A stretch of 64,000 bases of DNA, from NCBI RefSeq assembly GCF_016772315.1, contig NZ_CP053482.1, forward strand, positions 2,170,001-2,234,000, written 5' to 3'. Below the pieces are notes generated by a model. That model was not told the DNA's origin. It saw only the letters and a list, made by a program, of their open reading frames with translations, and searched no databases. Shown here piece after piece: positions 18,129-26,330 of the stretch (the first letter of the stretch is position 1; the number at the start of each line of letters is the position of its first letter). A program made the position numbers and the translations under genes. Origin of the DNA: Thiothrix subterranea (GTDB taxonomy: Bacteria > Pseudomonadota > Gammaproteobacteria > Thiotrichales > Thiotrichaceae).

Positions 18129-18845
18129 TTAGTCGTTGCCTGTCAAGCTCATCATGAATTGTACAATATACCAGAACATTAAACCGACACTGGAAAATAA
18201 CCCCAATGAAGCGCCAACATGCTGATCAGTATGGTATTCGTGAATCATTTGCGAAGTCTGATACAACATCACCGCACCCGCAAACACAATCATAATGCCA
18301 AAAAACACCAACCCTAAGGTAAACCCAAACAGCATACTGGCTAAGATCACACCCAGTGCGATAAAGCTACCGACGGTAATAAACGGCGCTAAAAACGAAA
18401 AGTTCTTACGGGTAGTGAATGCAGTGAAGGTAATACCGCCCGCCAGCATCAAAGTCAGCAGCGCCGCACTGGGCAGCACATTGGGGTTAGGGGCGAAATT
18501 CAACGCGCCGTAAATCAGCGGCGTGGAAATCAGTGAGAAGGCAGCAACGTACATCCCCAAACCGGCGTACTGCATTTCTTTGGAAATCGCTGAATGCGCC
18601 CATTTGTCTGCGAAATACGATGCGCCCATGAATAGCGCCATCACAATCACCCAGCTCCACATACTGCCTTGCATCAGTTGCATCAGCGGTTTCGCGACGC
18701 CAGATTGGATCAGTAACGTGGTGAGTGCCGCGTAAGCTGCAATTGCGCCGCCTAGATGCAGGTAAGTGCGGCGAATGAAGCCCGCTCGCTCGGTTTCACT
18801 GGCATTGGCAACCAGTGTACCCGAATTCATATCCAAGTATGCCAT
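18129..18845 (-). CDS. Bax inhibitor-1/YccA family membrane protein
   Basis: A 238-residue integral membrane protein with about seven hydrophobic helices. Family signs are the N-terminal RRTYLHLGGAIAAYA, the mid-protein SAALLTLMLAGGITFTAFT and the C-terminal VMLYQTSQMIHEY before the final helix. Bacterial members such as YccA interact with FtsH or act as pH-sensitive calcium leak proteins. Which applies here is unknown. GGGAGAC lies upstream of ATG 18845, and a clear terminator follows. Confidence 0.9.
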   Translation of the reverse strand: MAYLDMNSGTLVANASETERAGFIRRTYLHLGGAIAAYAALTTLLIQSGVAKPLMQLMQGSMWSWVIVMALFMGASYFADKWAHSAISKEMQYAGLGMYVAAFSLISTPLIYGALNFAPNPNVLPSAALLTLMLAGGITFTAFTTRKNFSFLAPFITVGSFIALGVILASMLFGFTLGLVFFGIMIVFAGAVMLYQTSQMIHEYHTDQHVGASLGLFSSVGLMFWYIVQFMMSLTGND

Positions 18846-18893
18846 GTTAGTGTCTCCCTTGTTTTCGTTAAGTCAATGAAATGGTAGTAATCA

Positions 18894-19585
18894 TTACATA
18901 CGAATGGCCATGGGGCTAATTCCCATTCCAGATAAAGTTTGTTGCCATTGTTGCAGCATTTCAGGGGAAGTCGCAGGCCCTACGCGCACCCGAAACCAAG
19001 TTGCGCCCTGAATATTGGCGGTTTCGATGCGGCTGCTCAGCCCTTTTTTCTTTAAACGGCTTTGCATGTCGGCGGCTTGGTCTTGGGTTTTGTAAGAACC
19101 AATCTGGAAAGCGTTGGAGCCGCTAATGGCTGCCGGAGTGGGTTTCTTGGTTTCTGGTTTGGGGGGGCTGCTGTTTGGGTATCTGCCAGAGCGGGTTTTT
19201 TGTCCGCAGCGGGTTTGGGCGGAACAGCGGCTTGTTCAACCTGCACCGCCAATGGTACGTCTATTTCCAGTTGCGGCAATACCGCGTGATAGCTGAAGCC
19301 GGGGGCTTCATCGGGGGCTGGTTCTGGCAAATTATCCGCCGCATTCGGCGTATTGCTGGCGATCAGGGTGGAATCGGGTGAAGTGGCGCTATCACCGAGG
19401 CTGGTGGTGTTGCTGATGCCGGGTGGGTTGGTGGCGTTCGTATCTGGCGCATTGCCTTTGTTGGCAAGAGCGTACATGCCTGCGCCGATAATGAGTCCGA
19501 TAGCCACGCCGCCGACCATCCAGCCCAAACCGTATTGCCCAAAAGCACTGCCAGACGCTGCCTGTTTTTTGAAATCTTTGGTCAT
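18894..19585 (-). CDS. SPOR-domain protein, frame broken at a C7 run
   Basis: The N-terminal part (MTKDFKKQAASGSAFGQYG, membrane helix WMVGGVAIGLIIGAGMYAL, then a Pro/Ala-rich linker) is in one frame. The SPOR domain (SNAFQIGSYKTQDQAADM, then WFRVRVGP, ending MAIRM at 18894) is in the -1 frame. They meet at seven C on the coding strand (19161-19167); eight C would join them. Read without a shift, the first frame ends at 19052 in an unrelated tail. SPOR domains bind denuded peptidoglycan at the division septum; the layout resembles FtsN-like proteins. The break may be an assembly error or a real slippage or mutation. Confidence 0.78.
19161..19167 (-). other. C7 homopolymer at the SPOR-protein frame junction
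   Basis: The coding strand reads GCA GCC CCC CCA AAC. A -1 slip or one added C gives GCC CCC CCC AAA CCA GAA ACC and runs into the SPOR domain. As in chpA, the correction is one extra base in a homopolymer. Confidence 0.75.
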
Positions 19586-19699
19586 GGTGTGGTGTCTCGA
19601 TAGTTAGGGTGTCTGGTGATTATAGCGAAAACTTGAAGAATGAATCACTTATAGGTCACACTTTTCACTTTCAATCTGCCTAGATTTATGATTAGCGGG

Positions 19700-21691
19700 T
19701 TAAAAATCCACGATCAACGGCGAATCCGTCACCTCCCACTGCCCTTTAGCCACGTTTTCGCCCGTCACGCTACTGAACACCAAATAGCTGTATTTGCCGT
19801 AATGCGGCAATTTTGCCAACATCGCATCCAAACCGTCGGGGCTGGAGGCATCCAACAACACAATCGCCTGTTCACCCGCCCGCAGCCCCAACGCCAAGGT
19901 ATGCAAGCCGCAGGTGTAATTGACACTATTCAGCGTATACGCCGCTTCGGTCATGCGAAACGGTTCTTTGGCACGTTCCAGCAAGCCTTGTAACGCGGCA
20001 TTATCCCCACCCAGCAGAATGACCGTGCCGGTATCCGGCAAGGGTGCATCGTCGTATTGCACCCGCAATTGCGGGTCACGCGCTTTCAGGGTATCCAGCC
20101 AGCTTTCCCACGCCACCTGCATCGCCGCATCGGTCTTGCGTGACAGCACATAAGTTTTGTCACTTTTGCCGTTCAGCACGCCAATTGATGCAGGCATTTC
20201 TGCCGCATCCGGCAAGCGAAACACATCAAACTCCGGGTCAAGCGCGATTTGCAGCGGTTTGGCAGGCAAGGATAGCGTGAACGTTTGGCTTGCTTGCGTC
20301 ATCTGCAAGGTGTCGACCTGTTCCGCTTGCCCCTCCGCAAAACGAATCCGCAGCGGCAATGCCAGCGGGTAAACTTTGTCCGCTTGCGCCTGTTGCTTGA
20401 GCGTGAGTTGCAAGCGGTAGCCCTTGTCTGCTGGCGTTAAAGTGTGTTCAGCAATTCGCAAACTGGGTGCGCCCGTACCCGCGAGCCAAGTTTGGCGGAA
20501 TGTTTTATCGGTTTGCCAACTATCCAACAATTGTCCGAACGTGGCGGTTTGAAAGCGGTATTGCTGGTAAAAACGCTTTAACCCGTCAAAAAACGCCTGA
20601 TCCCCGACCTGTTGGCGTAACATGTGAAACAGCATCAGCGACTTGCCATAGCCAATGGCTTGGGTGGCTTCATCGTGACGGCTGCGGAAATTCATCAGCG
20701 GAAAATCGTCTTGCTGCCCGACAAAGGTGGCGTATTTTTGCAAGCTGGTGCGCCGGTATTCCGCGCCTTCACCCATCTGCTGTTTGATGCGCTGATCGGC
20801 TAAGTAAGCGGTCAAACCTTCCGACCAATTGCCTTCGCTGGCATCCACGTACACGCTATTGCCCCACCAGTTGTGCAAAATTTCGTGCGGAAACGACGAG
20901 TGCAAAATGAATGGCAAGCGGATCACCCGTGACCCCAATAGCGTGAACGACGGCATTCCCCAGCCGGTTTCCCAAAAGCTTTCCACCGTGGCAAATTTGG
21001 CGTAGGGGTAATCACCGAGAAGTTCGGAATATTCGGTTAAATACTGTTCGGTGGCTTGCAGGTAGCGTTTTGCCAAGGCTTCATCCGGTGCTTGCAAATA
21101 GACCATCGCATTCGCGTGTTTGCCTGCTTGTTGGTAGACGTGGAAGCGTCCCGCCAGCAGGTAAAGGCTGTCTTGTGGTTGGGTTTCTGCCCAGCCAGCG
21201 CTGGTTTGCTTGCCTTGGCTTAGGCTCACCCAGCCGTCCGGCAAGCTGACTTGCAGGCTAAAGGTGTGTTGTGCGTTAGCGGTTTGCGGATACCATTGGC
21301 TGTTGGCGTCCAAATAAATACCGCGTTCATTCAATAAAATGCAGGCTTCGGTCAACCATGCGCAATCCGGCGTAGAGGTCAGCTTACCACGGTATTTGAG
21401 GGTGATTTCCCCTTGCGCGGCGCTAAGTGGAATACTGTAAATACCAGCCGCTTGCGTGGGCTGCGGCGAACCGTCGACGTTAAGCGTAAATTGTGGGTTG
21501 AGCATGAAGCTAAATTGCCCGTTTTGCCGCAATTCGGCGGGGATGCGCAGGGTATCTTCCACCTGCAATTCGCCTGTTTTAATATCAGGCGTTACCCGTA
21601 AATCGTGGTGTAACACCGGCAACGCGGCGGCAGCGCTCACGCTTGGCAGCCATAACAGCAATAGGATCACAACATGTTTCACAATCGACAT
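19700..21691 (-). CDS. Secreted M1-family (gluzincin) aminopeptidase-like protein
   Basis: 663 residues with a signal peptide (hydrophobic VVILLLLWLPSVSA, cleavage near residue 21). The zinc site is HEILHNWWGNSVY followed by the downstream Glu in NWSEGLTAYLAD, the M1 arrangement. The usual GAMEN exopeptidase motif is replaced by TGWGMPSFTLLGS, so free N-terminus recognition may differ. The last 200 residues are less conserved. The likely role is peptide breakdown in the periplasm. ATG 21691 has AGGAAA seven bases upstream. The gene is divergent from ChaN-PDZ with almost no space between. Confidence 0.85.
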   Translation of the reverse strand: MSIVKHVVILLLLWLPSVSAAAALPVLHHDLRVTPDIKTGELQVEDTLRIPAELRQNGQFSFMLNPQFTLNVDGSPQPTQAAGIYSIPLSAAQGEITLKYRGKLTSTPDCAWLTEACILLNERGIYLDANSQWYPQTANAQHTFSLQVSLPDGWVSLSQGKQTSAGWAETQPQDSLYLLAGRFHVYQQAGKHANAMVYLQAPDEALAKRYLQATEQYLTEYSELLGDYPYAKFATVESFWETGWGMPSFTLLGSRVIRLPFILHSSFPHEILHNWWGNSVYVDASEGNWSEGLTAYLADQRIKQQMGEGAEYRRTSLQKYATFVGQQDDFPLMNFRSRHDEATQAIGYGKSLMLFHMLRQQVGDQAFFDGLKRFYQQYRFQTATFGQLLDSWQTDKTFRQTWLAGTGAPSLRIAEHTLTPADKGYRLQLTLKQQAQADKVYPLALPLRIRFAEGQAEQVDTLQMTQASQTFTLSLPAKPLQIALDPEFDVFRLPDAAEMPASIGVLNGKSDKTYVLSRKTDAAMQVAWESWLDTLKARDPQLRVQYDDAPLPDTGTVILLGGDNAALQGLLERAKEPFRMTEAAYTLNSVNYTCGLHTLALGLRAGEQAIVLLDASSPDGLDAMLAKLPHYGKYSYLVFSSVTGENVAKGQWEVTDSPLIVDF

Positions 21692-21709
21692 ACACTATTT
21701 CCTGATTTG

Positions 21710-22858
21710 ATGCGGCGCACGTTATTGGCAGCGTGCGTGGTGGTCATTGGCGTATTACCCATCAGCAGCATCGCGGCAACGGTGGAACACGCGACGCTGG
21801 ATGAGGCATTGGCGCACATCGGTGAACATGTGCCCACCGGCGTGATGCAAGGTAAAGCGTTGCCATTTTCTACCTTAATGGCGAGCTTGGCACAAAACCG
21901 TGTGGTGTTTGTGGGTGAAATTCACGATCGTTATGATCATCACCTGCATCAATTGGCGGTATTGCAAGGCTTGCATCAGCGTAACCCGAAGCTTGCTATC
22001 GGGGTGGAATGGTTTCAGCAATCGTTTCAGCCGGTGTTGAATGATTATTTGGCGGGCAAACTGACCGAGGTGGAGTTTTTGCGCCGCAGCGAATATTTCG
22101 AGCGTTGGGGCTACGATTACCGTCAATTACGCCCGATTCTGGCATACGCCAAAGCCAATGGCTTGCCGGTGCTGGCGTTGAATGCCCAAGTTGAGTTGAC
22201 CCGCAAAGTGTCAGAAGGCGGTTTGGAAGCGTTGAGCAAAGACGAGCGGGCGCAATTGCCACCGACGATTCACCCGGCGGATGCAGATTACCAAGCACGC
22301 TTGCGTAAGGTATTCGAGGCGCACTCGCAAGACCCGCAGCAATTCGAGCGCTTTATGCTGGTGCAGCGGATTTGGGATGAAACCATGGCGTATAATGCGG
22401 CAAAGTATTTGAACGCTAACCCCGAACATCAACTGGTGGTATTGGCAGGCGTGGGGCATATCAGTGATGGCGTGGGCATTCCGGCGGATTTGGCGCGGCA
22501 ATTACCGGGCAGTAAAGTGGCGACCGTTGCCAGCAGTGACAGCCAAGACGCGGCTCCGGCGGTGGATTATACCCTGCTTACCGCAGCGGTGGATTTACCG
22601 CCGACTGGTAAATTGGGTGTATTGTTGGATACGCAGGGTAAGGGGTTGAGCATTTCCGCCTTGGATAAAAACAGTGCGGCGGCTAAAGCAGGGCTGCAAA
22701 AAGGCGACCGTCTCGCGACCTTGGAAGGCGTGGCGCTGAAAAACATGAGTGATCTGAAATTGGCGTTATTGCAACACCAAGTGGGCAATGCGGTGAAAAT
22801 GACCGTGGAACGTGCTGGTTCAACAGACCTATTGGCATACACGGTGGTATTACAGTAA
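21710..22858 (+). CDS. ChaN-like (TIKI/EreA-superfamily fold) protein with C-terminal PDZ domain
   Basis: A signal-peptide-like start MRRTLLAACVVVIGVLPISS is followed by a ChaN/DUF399 domain (about 40-275) with FVGEIHDRYDHH, GVEWFQQSFQ and VLAGVGHISDG, and a PDZ domain (about 290-380) with LDKNSAAAKAGLQKGDRLA. ChaN proteins bind haem at the outer membrane, but no lipobox Cys is clear here. An upstream in-frame ATG at 21674 has AGGAT six bases before it and would overlap the divergent peptidase start by 18 bases; 21710 is chosen for spacing, with real doubt. Confidence 0.82.
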   Translation: MRRTLLAACVVVIGVLPISSIAATVEHATLDEALAHIGEHVPTGVMQGKALPFSTLMASLAQNRVVFVGEIHDRYDHHLHQLAVLQGLHQRNPKLAIGVEWFQQSFQPVLNDYLAGKLTEVEFLRRSEYFERWGYDYRQLRPILAYAKANGLPVLALNAQVELTRKVSEGGLEALSKDERAQLPPTIHPADADYQARLRKVFEAHSQDPQQFERFMLVQRIWDETMAYNAAKYLNANPEHQLVVLAGVGHISDGVGIPADLARQLPGSKVATVASSDSQDAAPAVDYTLLTAAVDLPPTGKLGVLLDTQGKGLSISALDKNSAAAKAGLQKGDRLATLEGVALKNMSDLKLALLQHQVGNAVKMTVERAGSTDLLAYTVVLQ

Positions 22859-22887
22859 ATCTTAAAATGATCAGAAAAATCTATTTT

Positions 22888-22896
22888 TGCTATAAT
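22888..22896 (+). promoter_or_regulatory. Extended -10 promoter ahead of the HTH gene
   Basis: TGCTATAAT is a perfect extended -10 (TG at 22888-22889, TATAAT at 22891-22896). A -35 is only weakly visible (TGATCA at 22868-22873, spacer 17), as is common for extended -10 promoters. It lies about 75 bases upstream of the HTH start. Confidence 0.6.
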
Positions 22897-22970
22897 TCAA
22901 ATGAACATTTGCTGCGGATAATGCGACCCACCTCTAAAGTTTATAGCGAAAAACAACTGGAGGGGCTCTT

Positions 22971-23291
22971 ATGTCAAGCAGAGATTTGGCTGATTATTTG
23001 GAACAGCGCGTGGCAATGTTGGGTATTTCGCGCTCGGAAGTGGCGCGTCGCGCCGATATATCGCGGCAAACCTGGTATCGGCTCTTGAGCGCTGATCTGA
23101 CGGATGCCAAACTGTCCACCATCATGCGCTTGGCAGAAGCGCTGGAAACTCCCCCCTTGCACTTATTGTGTTTGTATTTGGGTGAGGGGCAGACAACCAC
23201 ACCACTTAACGGAGCAAGCAACGATGCAGGCGGATTTTTGGCACGAACGTTGGGAACACCAGCAAATCGGGTTTCATCAAGCGGAAATTAA
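22971..23291 (+). CDS. XRE-type helix-turn-helix DNA-binding protein
   Basis: A 106-residue protein with an HTH domain (about 5-72): VAMLGISRSEVARRADISRQ, then TWYRLLSADLTDAKLSTI. It is most likely a small transcription regulator. GGAGGGG upstream supports ATG 22971. The last 23 codons overlap the start of tpm in another frame, so the two are probably transcribed together; the C-terminal tail after residue 80 has no recognisable domain. Confidence 0.78.
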   Translation: MSSRDLADYLEQRVAMLGISRSEVARRADISRQTWYRLLSADLTDAKLSTIMRLAEALETPPLHLLCLYLGEGQTTTPLNGASNDAGGFLARTLGTPANRVSSSGN

Positions 23292-23880
23292 TAGCCACTT
23301 ACAGGCATTCTGGGGGCAAATGCGCGTACCCGCCGATAGCCGCATTTTCGTACCATTGTGTGGCAAAAGCCGCGATATGCTGTGGTTGCGTTCGCAAAAC
23401 TTGTTGGTAACGGGCGTGGAAATCAGCCCGATTGCGGTGCATGATTTTTTTGCTGAAAACGGTTTAGAGCCGATCGTCACGCAACAGGGCGCATTTGAGC
23501 GCTGGGAATGTGACGGGCTGGTGATTTTGCAGGGCGATTTCTTCGACCTGAGTGCGGCGGATGTGGCGGATTGTGCCGGTGTGTTTGACCGCGCTTCGCT
23601 GATTGCGTTGCCGCCGGAGATGCGTACCCGCTATGCGCAACATTTGACGAATATTTTACCGCCTGCGGTGCAGATACTGTTGATTACCATGGAATACGAT
23701 CAGCGCGAAATGAAAGGGCCGCCGTTTTCGGTGCACGAGGCGGAAGTGCGCGATTTTTATGAAGAGCGCTACGCGGTGGAGCGTTTGCAGGCGCTGGATG
23801 TGTTAGCGGATGAACCCGGTTTCCGCCAGCGCGGGCTGACCCGGCTGGATGAAAAGGTGTACGTATTGACCCCGCGTTAA
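23224..23880 (+). CDS. tpm: Thiopurine S-methyltransferase family protein
   Basis: The 218 residues from ATG 23224 start MQADFWHERWEHQQIGFHQ, the family signature. The SAM-binding region is FVPLCGKSRDMLWL and GVEISPIAV, followed by FDRASLIALPPEMR and LLITMEYDQREMKGPPFSV. Bacterial Tpm methylates selenium, tellurium and thiopurine compounds. GGAG lies about 11 bases upstream. The gene overlaps the HTH gene by 68 bases, which points to one transcript. Confidence 0.92.
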   Translation: MQADFWHERWEHQQIGFHQAEINSHLQAFWGQMRVPADSRIFVPLCGKSRDMLWLRSQNLLVTGVEISPIAVHDFFAENGLEPIVTQQGAFERWECDGLVILQGDFFDLSAADVADCAGVFDRASLIALPPEMRTRYAQHLTNILPPAVQILLITMEYDQREMKGPPFSVHEAEVRDFYEERYAVERLQALDVLADEPGFRQRGLTRLDEKVYVLTPR

Positions 23881-23882
23881 GC

Positions 23883-24596
23883 TTATTTAGCAGCCGCTGC
23901 TTCTGTGGCAGCAATCGCTGACGGGTCGGGGGTTTCAGTTGCGGGCTTATTGAACATATACAGCGCGGCAATGCCGATACCGATGGCAGCAATCACAGCG
24001 GCGATTTTCAGTTTGGGGTCACTGTTGCTGGCCTCGTCTGTGCCTAATTGACGCCGAGCTTCGCGGTAAAGGGCGTCGGATTCTTCTTGTTGGGCGCGTT
24101 GGTGCGCTTCTTTAATGCTTTTCGCCAATTCGTTGTCGTATTTTTGGCGTTCCATCTCGACGGCTTCCTTCATGCGTTGAGAGCGTAGAAAGTGATCGCC
24201 AATTACGCCACAGGCTTCACATTTTTCATTGATTTCCTTGGTTTGCACTTGGGTGTGTTTGCAGGCAGGGCACTTATACAACGCGGCGGTGGGCTGGCTG
24301 ATTTCGTCGTCTTTGGGGACGAGTTGCAGGGTGGGGCGAATGGCGCAGTGAATCGCCAGCGTTTTGAGTTGTTCGCTGAGCGCTTGTGCGTCGGCTTCGG
24401 TGATGTTTTCACGAATTGATACCATGCCGTTGTTGAACAGCAGCGCATCGGATAATTTGAATTCGAGGTAAGGGCTGTGATCGTCCAGCAAATCCAGCAC
24501 ATCGCGTACCAAGGCTTCGACTGACTTTTCAGAACGGTGTCCGGTGACGACCAGATCGAACAGTTCCTGAATTTCAATGGCTTGTGATTCTGACAT
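23883..24596 (-). CDS. Hypothetical protein with zinc-ribbon-like CxxC pairs and C-terminal membrane helix
   Basis: About 237 residues, family not recognised. From ATG 24596 (AGGA about 9 bases upstream) it starts MSESQAIEIQELFDLVV. Two CxxC pairs (CPACKHTQ and CEACGVIG, near 112 and 130) probably bind zinc. A charged helical stretch with QRMKEAVEMERQKYDNEL follows, and a membrane helix (AAVIAAIGIGIAALYMF, about 200-217) sits near the C-terminus. It may be a membrane-tethered adaptor. The gene is convergent with tpm, with a 2-base gap. Confidence 0.72.
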   Translation of the reverse strand: MSESQAIEIQELFDLVVTGHRSEKSVEALVRDVLDLLDDHSPYLEFKLSDALLFNNGMVSIRENITEADAQALSEQLKTLAIHCAIRPTLQLVPKDDEISQPTAALYKCPACKHTQVQTKEINEKCEACGVIGDHFLRSQRMKEAVEMERQKYDNELAKSIKEAHQRAQQEESDALYREARRQLGTDEASNSDPKLKIAAVIAAIGIGIAALYMFNKPATETPDPSAIAATEAAAAK

Positions 24597-24698
24597 GGCG
24601 TTTTGTCCTGTGTTTTTTATTGTGTGCCTACGCAAGGCAATCTTGGGCAAAGGGTATAAGTAGCCGGACAGGATGTAAACAGTGAGCAGATAAACGTG

Positions 24699-24953
24699 CT
24701 ATTGATCAGACGATTTGCGGTGCGGTTTGCCGCATTCACACGCTTCGGGAACGGGGTCAAGACCGCCTTCGTGCCAAGGGTTGCAACGTCCGATACGCCG
24801 AATCGCCAACCAACTGCCTTTGAGTGCGCCGTGGGTTTCAATCGCTTCTTTGGCGTAATGCGAACAGGTGGGGTAGAAACGGCAACTGTTCCCCAGCAGC
24901 GGGCTGAGGAACAATTGGTAGAAGCGGATGATGGCGATGAGGAGGTGTTTCAT
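24699..24953 (-). CDS. yidD: Membrane protein insertion efficiency factor YidD
   Basis: An 84-residue protein with the YidD signature: [33 protein letters not shown], and [17 protein letters not shown]. YidD helps YidC-dependent membrane protein insertion. It is normally found beside rnpA and yidC. Here its start overlaps the stop of a PIN-domain gene by 4 bases (ATGA), an unusual neighbourhood. Confidence 0.93.
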   Translation of the reverse strand: MKHLLIAIIRFYQLFLSPLLGNSCRFYPTCSHYAKEAIETHGALKGSWLAIRRIGRCNPWHEGGLDPVPEACECGKPHRKSSDQ

Positions 24954-25375
24954 GCCGCAACTTCCTGCTGATAATCCGCATATAAACGCTCTAACTGCTC
25001 AAAGTCACCATCGAACGTCTCGATTTCAAGGACATAGTATTTGGCAGCCGCGAAGTGAAAAATATCAAATTTGTATTTTTTCTTATCCGGTACTTTGATG
25101 TTTTTGTACTGTGAAAAGCGAAATAGATTTTCTGCCAATTCAGCAACTTCGGACGTTATTTGAAAAAGTCCGAATGTTGCTAATTGTTCATTAATAAATT
25201 GATAGTCATCTTGTTTGTGCCACTTTATTCCACATAAGACCTCGTAACGAATGAGTGGTGTCACTGCCAAATTAGCTTCCTCTTCTAGCAAACGTTCAAA
25301 GTGAGCTTCGGTTTTTGAATCGTGTGTATCGAACACGCCAATCAATAGGTTGGCATCCAGTAATACATTTCGCAT
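24950..25375 (-). CDS. PIN-domain nuclease paired with an ABC-type ATPase
   Basis: The 141-residue protein starts [19 protein letters not shown] with the first PIN Asp. A Glu in [10 protein letters not shown], the Asp in [13 protein letters not shown] and a final Asp in [10 protein letters not shown] complete a likely metal site. PIN domains are usually RNases, as in VapC toxins. Its start touches the stop of the upstream ATPase at a shared base and its stop overlaps yidD. No VapB-type antitoxin lies next to it, so the ATPase may be the control partner. A housekeeping role cannot be excluded. Confidence 0.82.
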   Translation of the reverse strand: MRNVLLDANLLIGVFDTHDSKTEAHFERLLEEEANLAVTPLIRYEVLCGIKWHKQDDYQFINEQLATFGLFQITSEVAELAENLFRFSQYKNIKVPDKKKYKFDIFHFAAAKYYVLEIETFDGDFEQLERLYADYQQEVAA

Positions 25376-26259
25376 TATGATGCTTTCCTTTCACGCAAGT
25401 ATTTCAGTAGCTTTTTCTTGGCTTCTTTTTGTGCATTGCTAACGGGGCGATCAAGTGCTAAACGATTTAAGTCTATGTGGAAAGCTTGCTTCAGCAAGTC
25501 AATCATGGCGGTGTTACCCGGATTTTTGATTTTGTAGGTACGCACGATGTCATCGGCATCGCGCCGTAGCTCATAGGCTTCGCCATCTTCAAGTTGGCTC
25601 AATACCAACGGGGAATGCGTAGCAATGAAAAATGTGGTGTTGGGAAACAACTTTTTGAGTGTTGGAATGATCTTAACCTGCCATTCCAAATGGAGGTGGC
25701 TCTCGATTTCGTCGATTAGGACAATACCTTTGGTCTTTTGAAGCTCTTTTTCTTGCGAGATATTTCCATAAGCTGAAATCATTTCAGTAAGTATTTTGAA
25801 AATGGATACAAAACCAGTACTAAGTTCGGATAGTTCTTTTTCTTTGCTATTAACTCGGATGAAAATATTCTCTTTTTCATCCATTTCAAGAAAGTTGCTA
25901 TCATATTGAGGATCAATTTCATGCAGGCAATGCAGGATTGTCATTAAGTAATGTTGTCGATTATTTTTTGTACGCTGAAATATGCTTGAGAGTGCTACAC
26001 TTTCTTTTATCCATTTACGTAAAAAATCACTGTTTTTGCTACCATCTTTAAATTGACCTCTACTCTCTGTATTAATTAAAGTATAGGCATTATCTTTGCT
26101 ATCCAAGATAAGGAAATCAAAAATTGTTTCGAGTAGTTTAGTTTTACCAACGCCATTTGCACCGATGAAGACGTATGCTTGCTTGCTGGGGTCGAGGTCA
26201 AGCTCGATTGTGCCAACACCTTGCACGTCGTCTAGTCGTAAGTGGGTTAAATCCAGCAT
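25375..26259 (-). CDS. ABC/SMC-type AAA ATPase (AAA_21-like)
   Basis: The 294-residue soluble ATPase has the Walker A GANGVGKTKLLE near 34, the signature LSELSTGFVSIF, the Walker B GIVLIDEIESHLH and the H-loop ATHSPLVL. This pattern is shared by OLD-like and other defence ATPases. The middle of the gene is clearly richer in A and T than its neighbours, suggesting transfer. GGAG precedes ATG 26259. It is coupled to the PIN nuclease gene, so the pair probably acts together; antiphage activity is inference. Confidence 0.82.
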   Translation of the reverse strand: MLDLTHLRLDDVQGVGTIELDLDPSKQAYVFIGANGVGKTKLLETIFDFLILDSKDNAYTLINTESRGQFKDGSKNSDFLRKWIKESVALSSIFQRTKNNRQHYLMTILHCLHEIDPQYDSNFLEMDEKENIFIRVNSKEKELSELSTGFVSIFKILTEMISAYGNISQEKELQKTKGIVLIDEIESHLHLEWQVKIIPTLKKLFPNTTFFIATHSPLVLSQLEDGEAYELRRDADDIVRTYKIKNPGNTAMIDLLKQAFHIDLNRLALDRPVSNAQKEAKKKLLKYLRERKAS

Positions 26260-26279
26260 TGTCGTTGCTCCATCGGTAG

Positions 26280-26310
26280 AACCATTTCCGCTACTGTAGC
26301 AGAAATGGTT
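26280..26310 (-). terminator. Strong hairpin between nadV and the ATPase gene
   Basis: AACCATTTC (26280-26288) pairs with GAAATGGTT (26302-26310), and inside it GCTAC pairs with GTAGC around a single base. Only one position is mismatched. There is no long T run, so it could be a weak terminator, an RNA stabiliser or an operator. Confidence 0.5.
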
Positions 26311-26330
26311 CAGTGTCGGTAATCAGGTGC

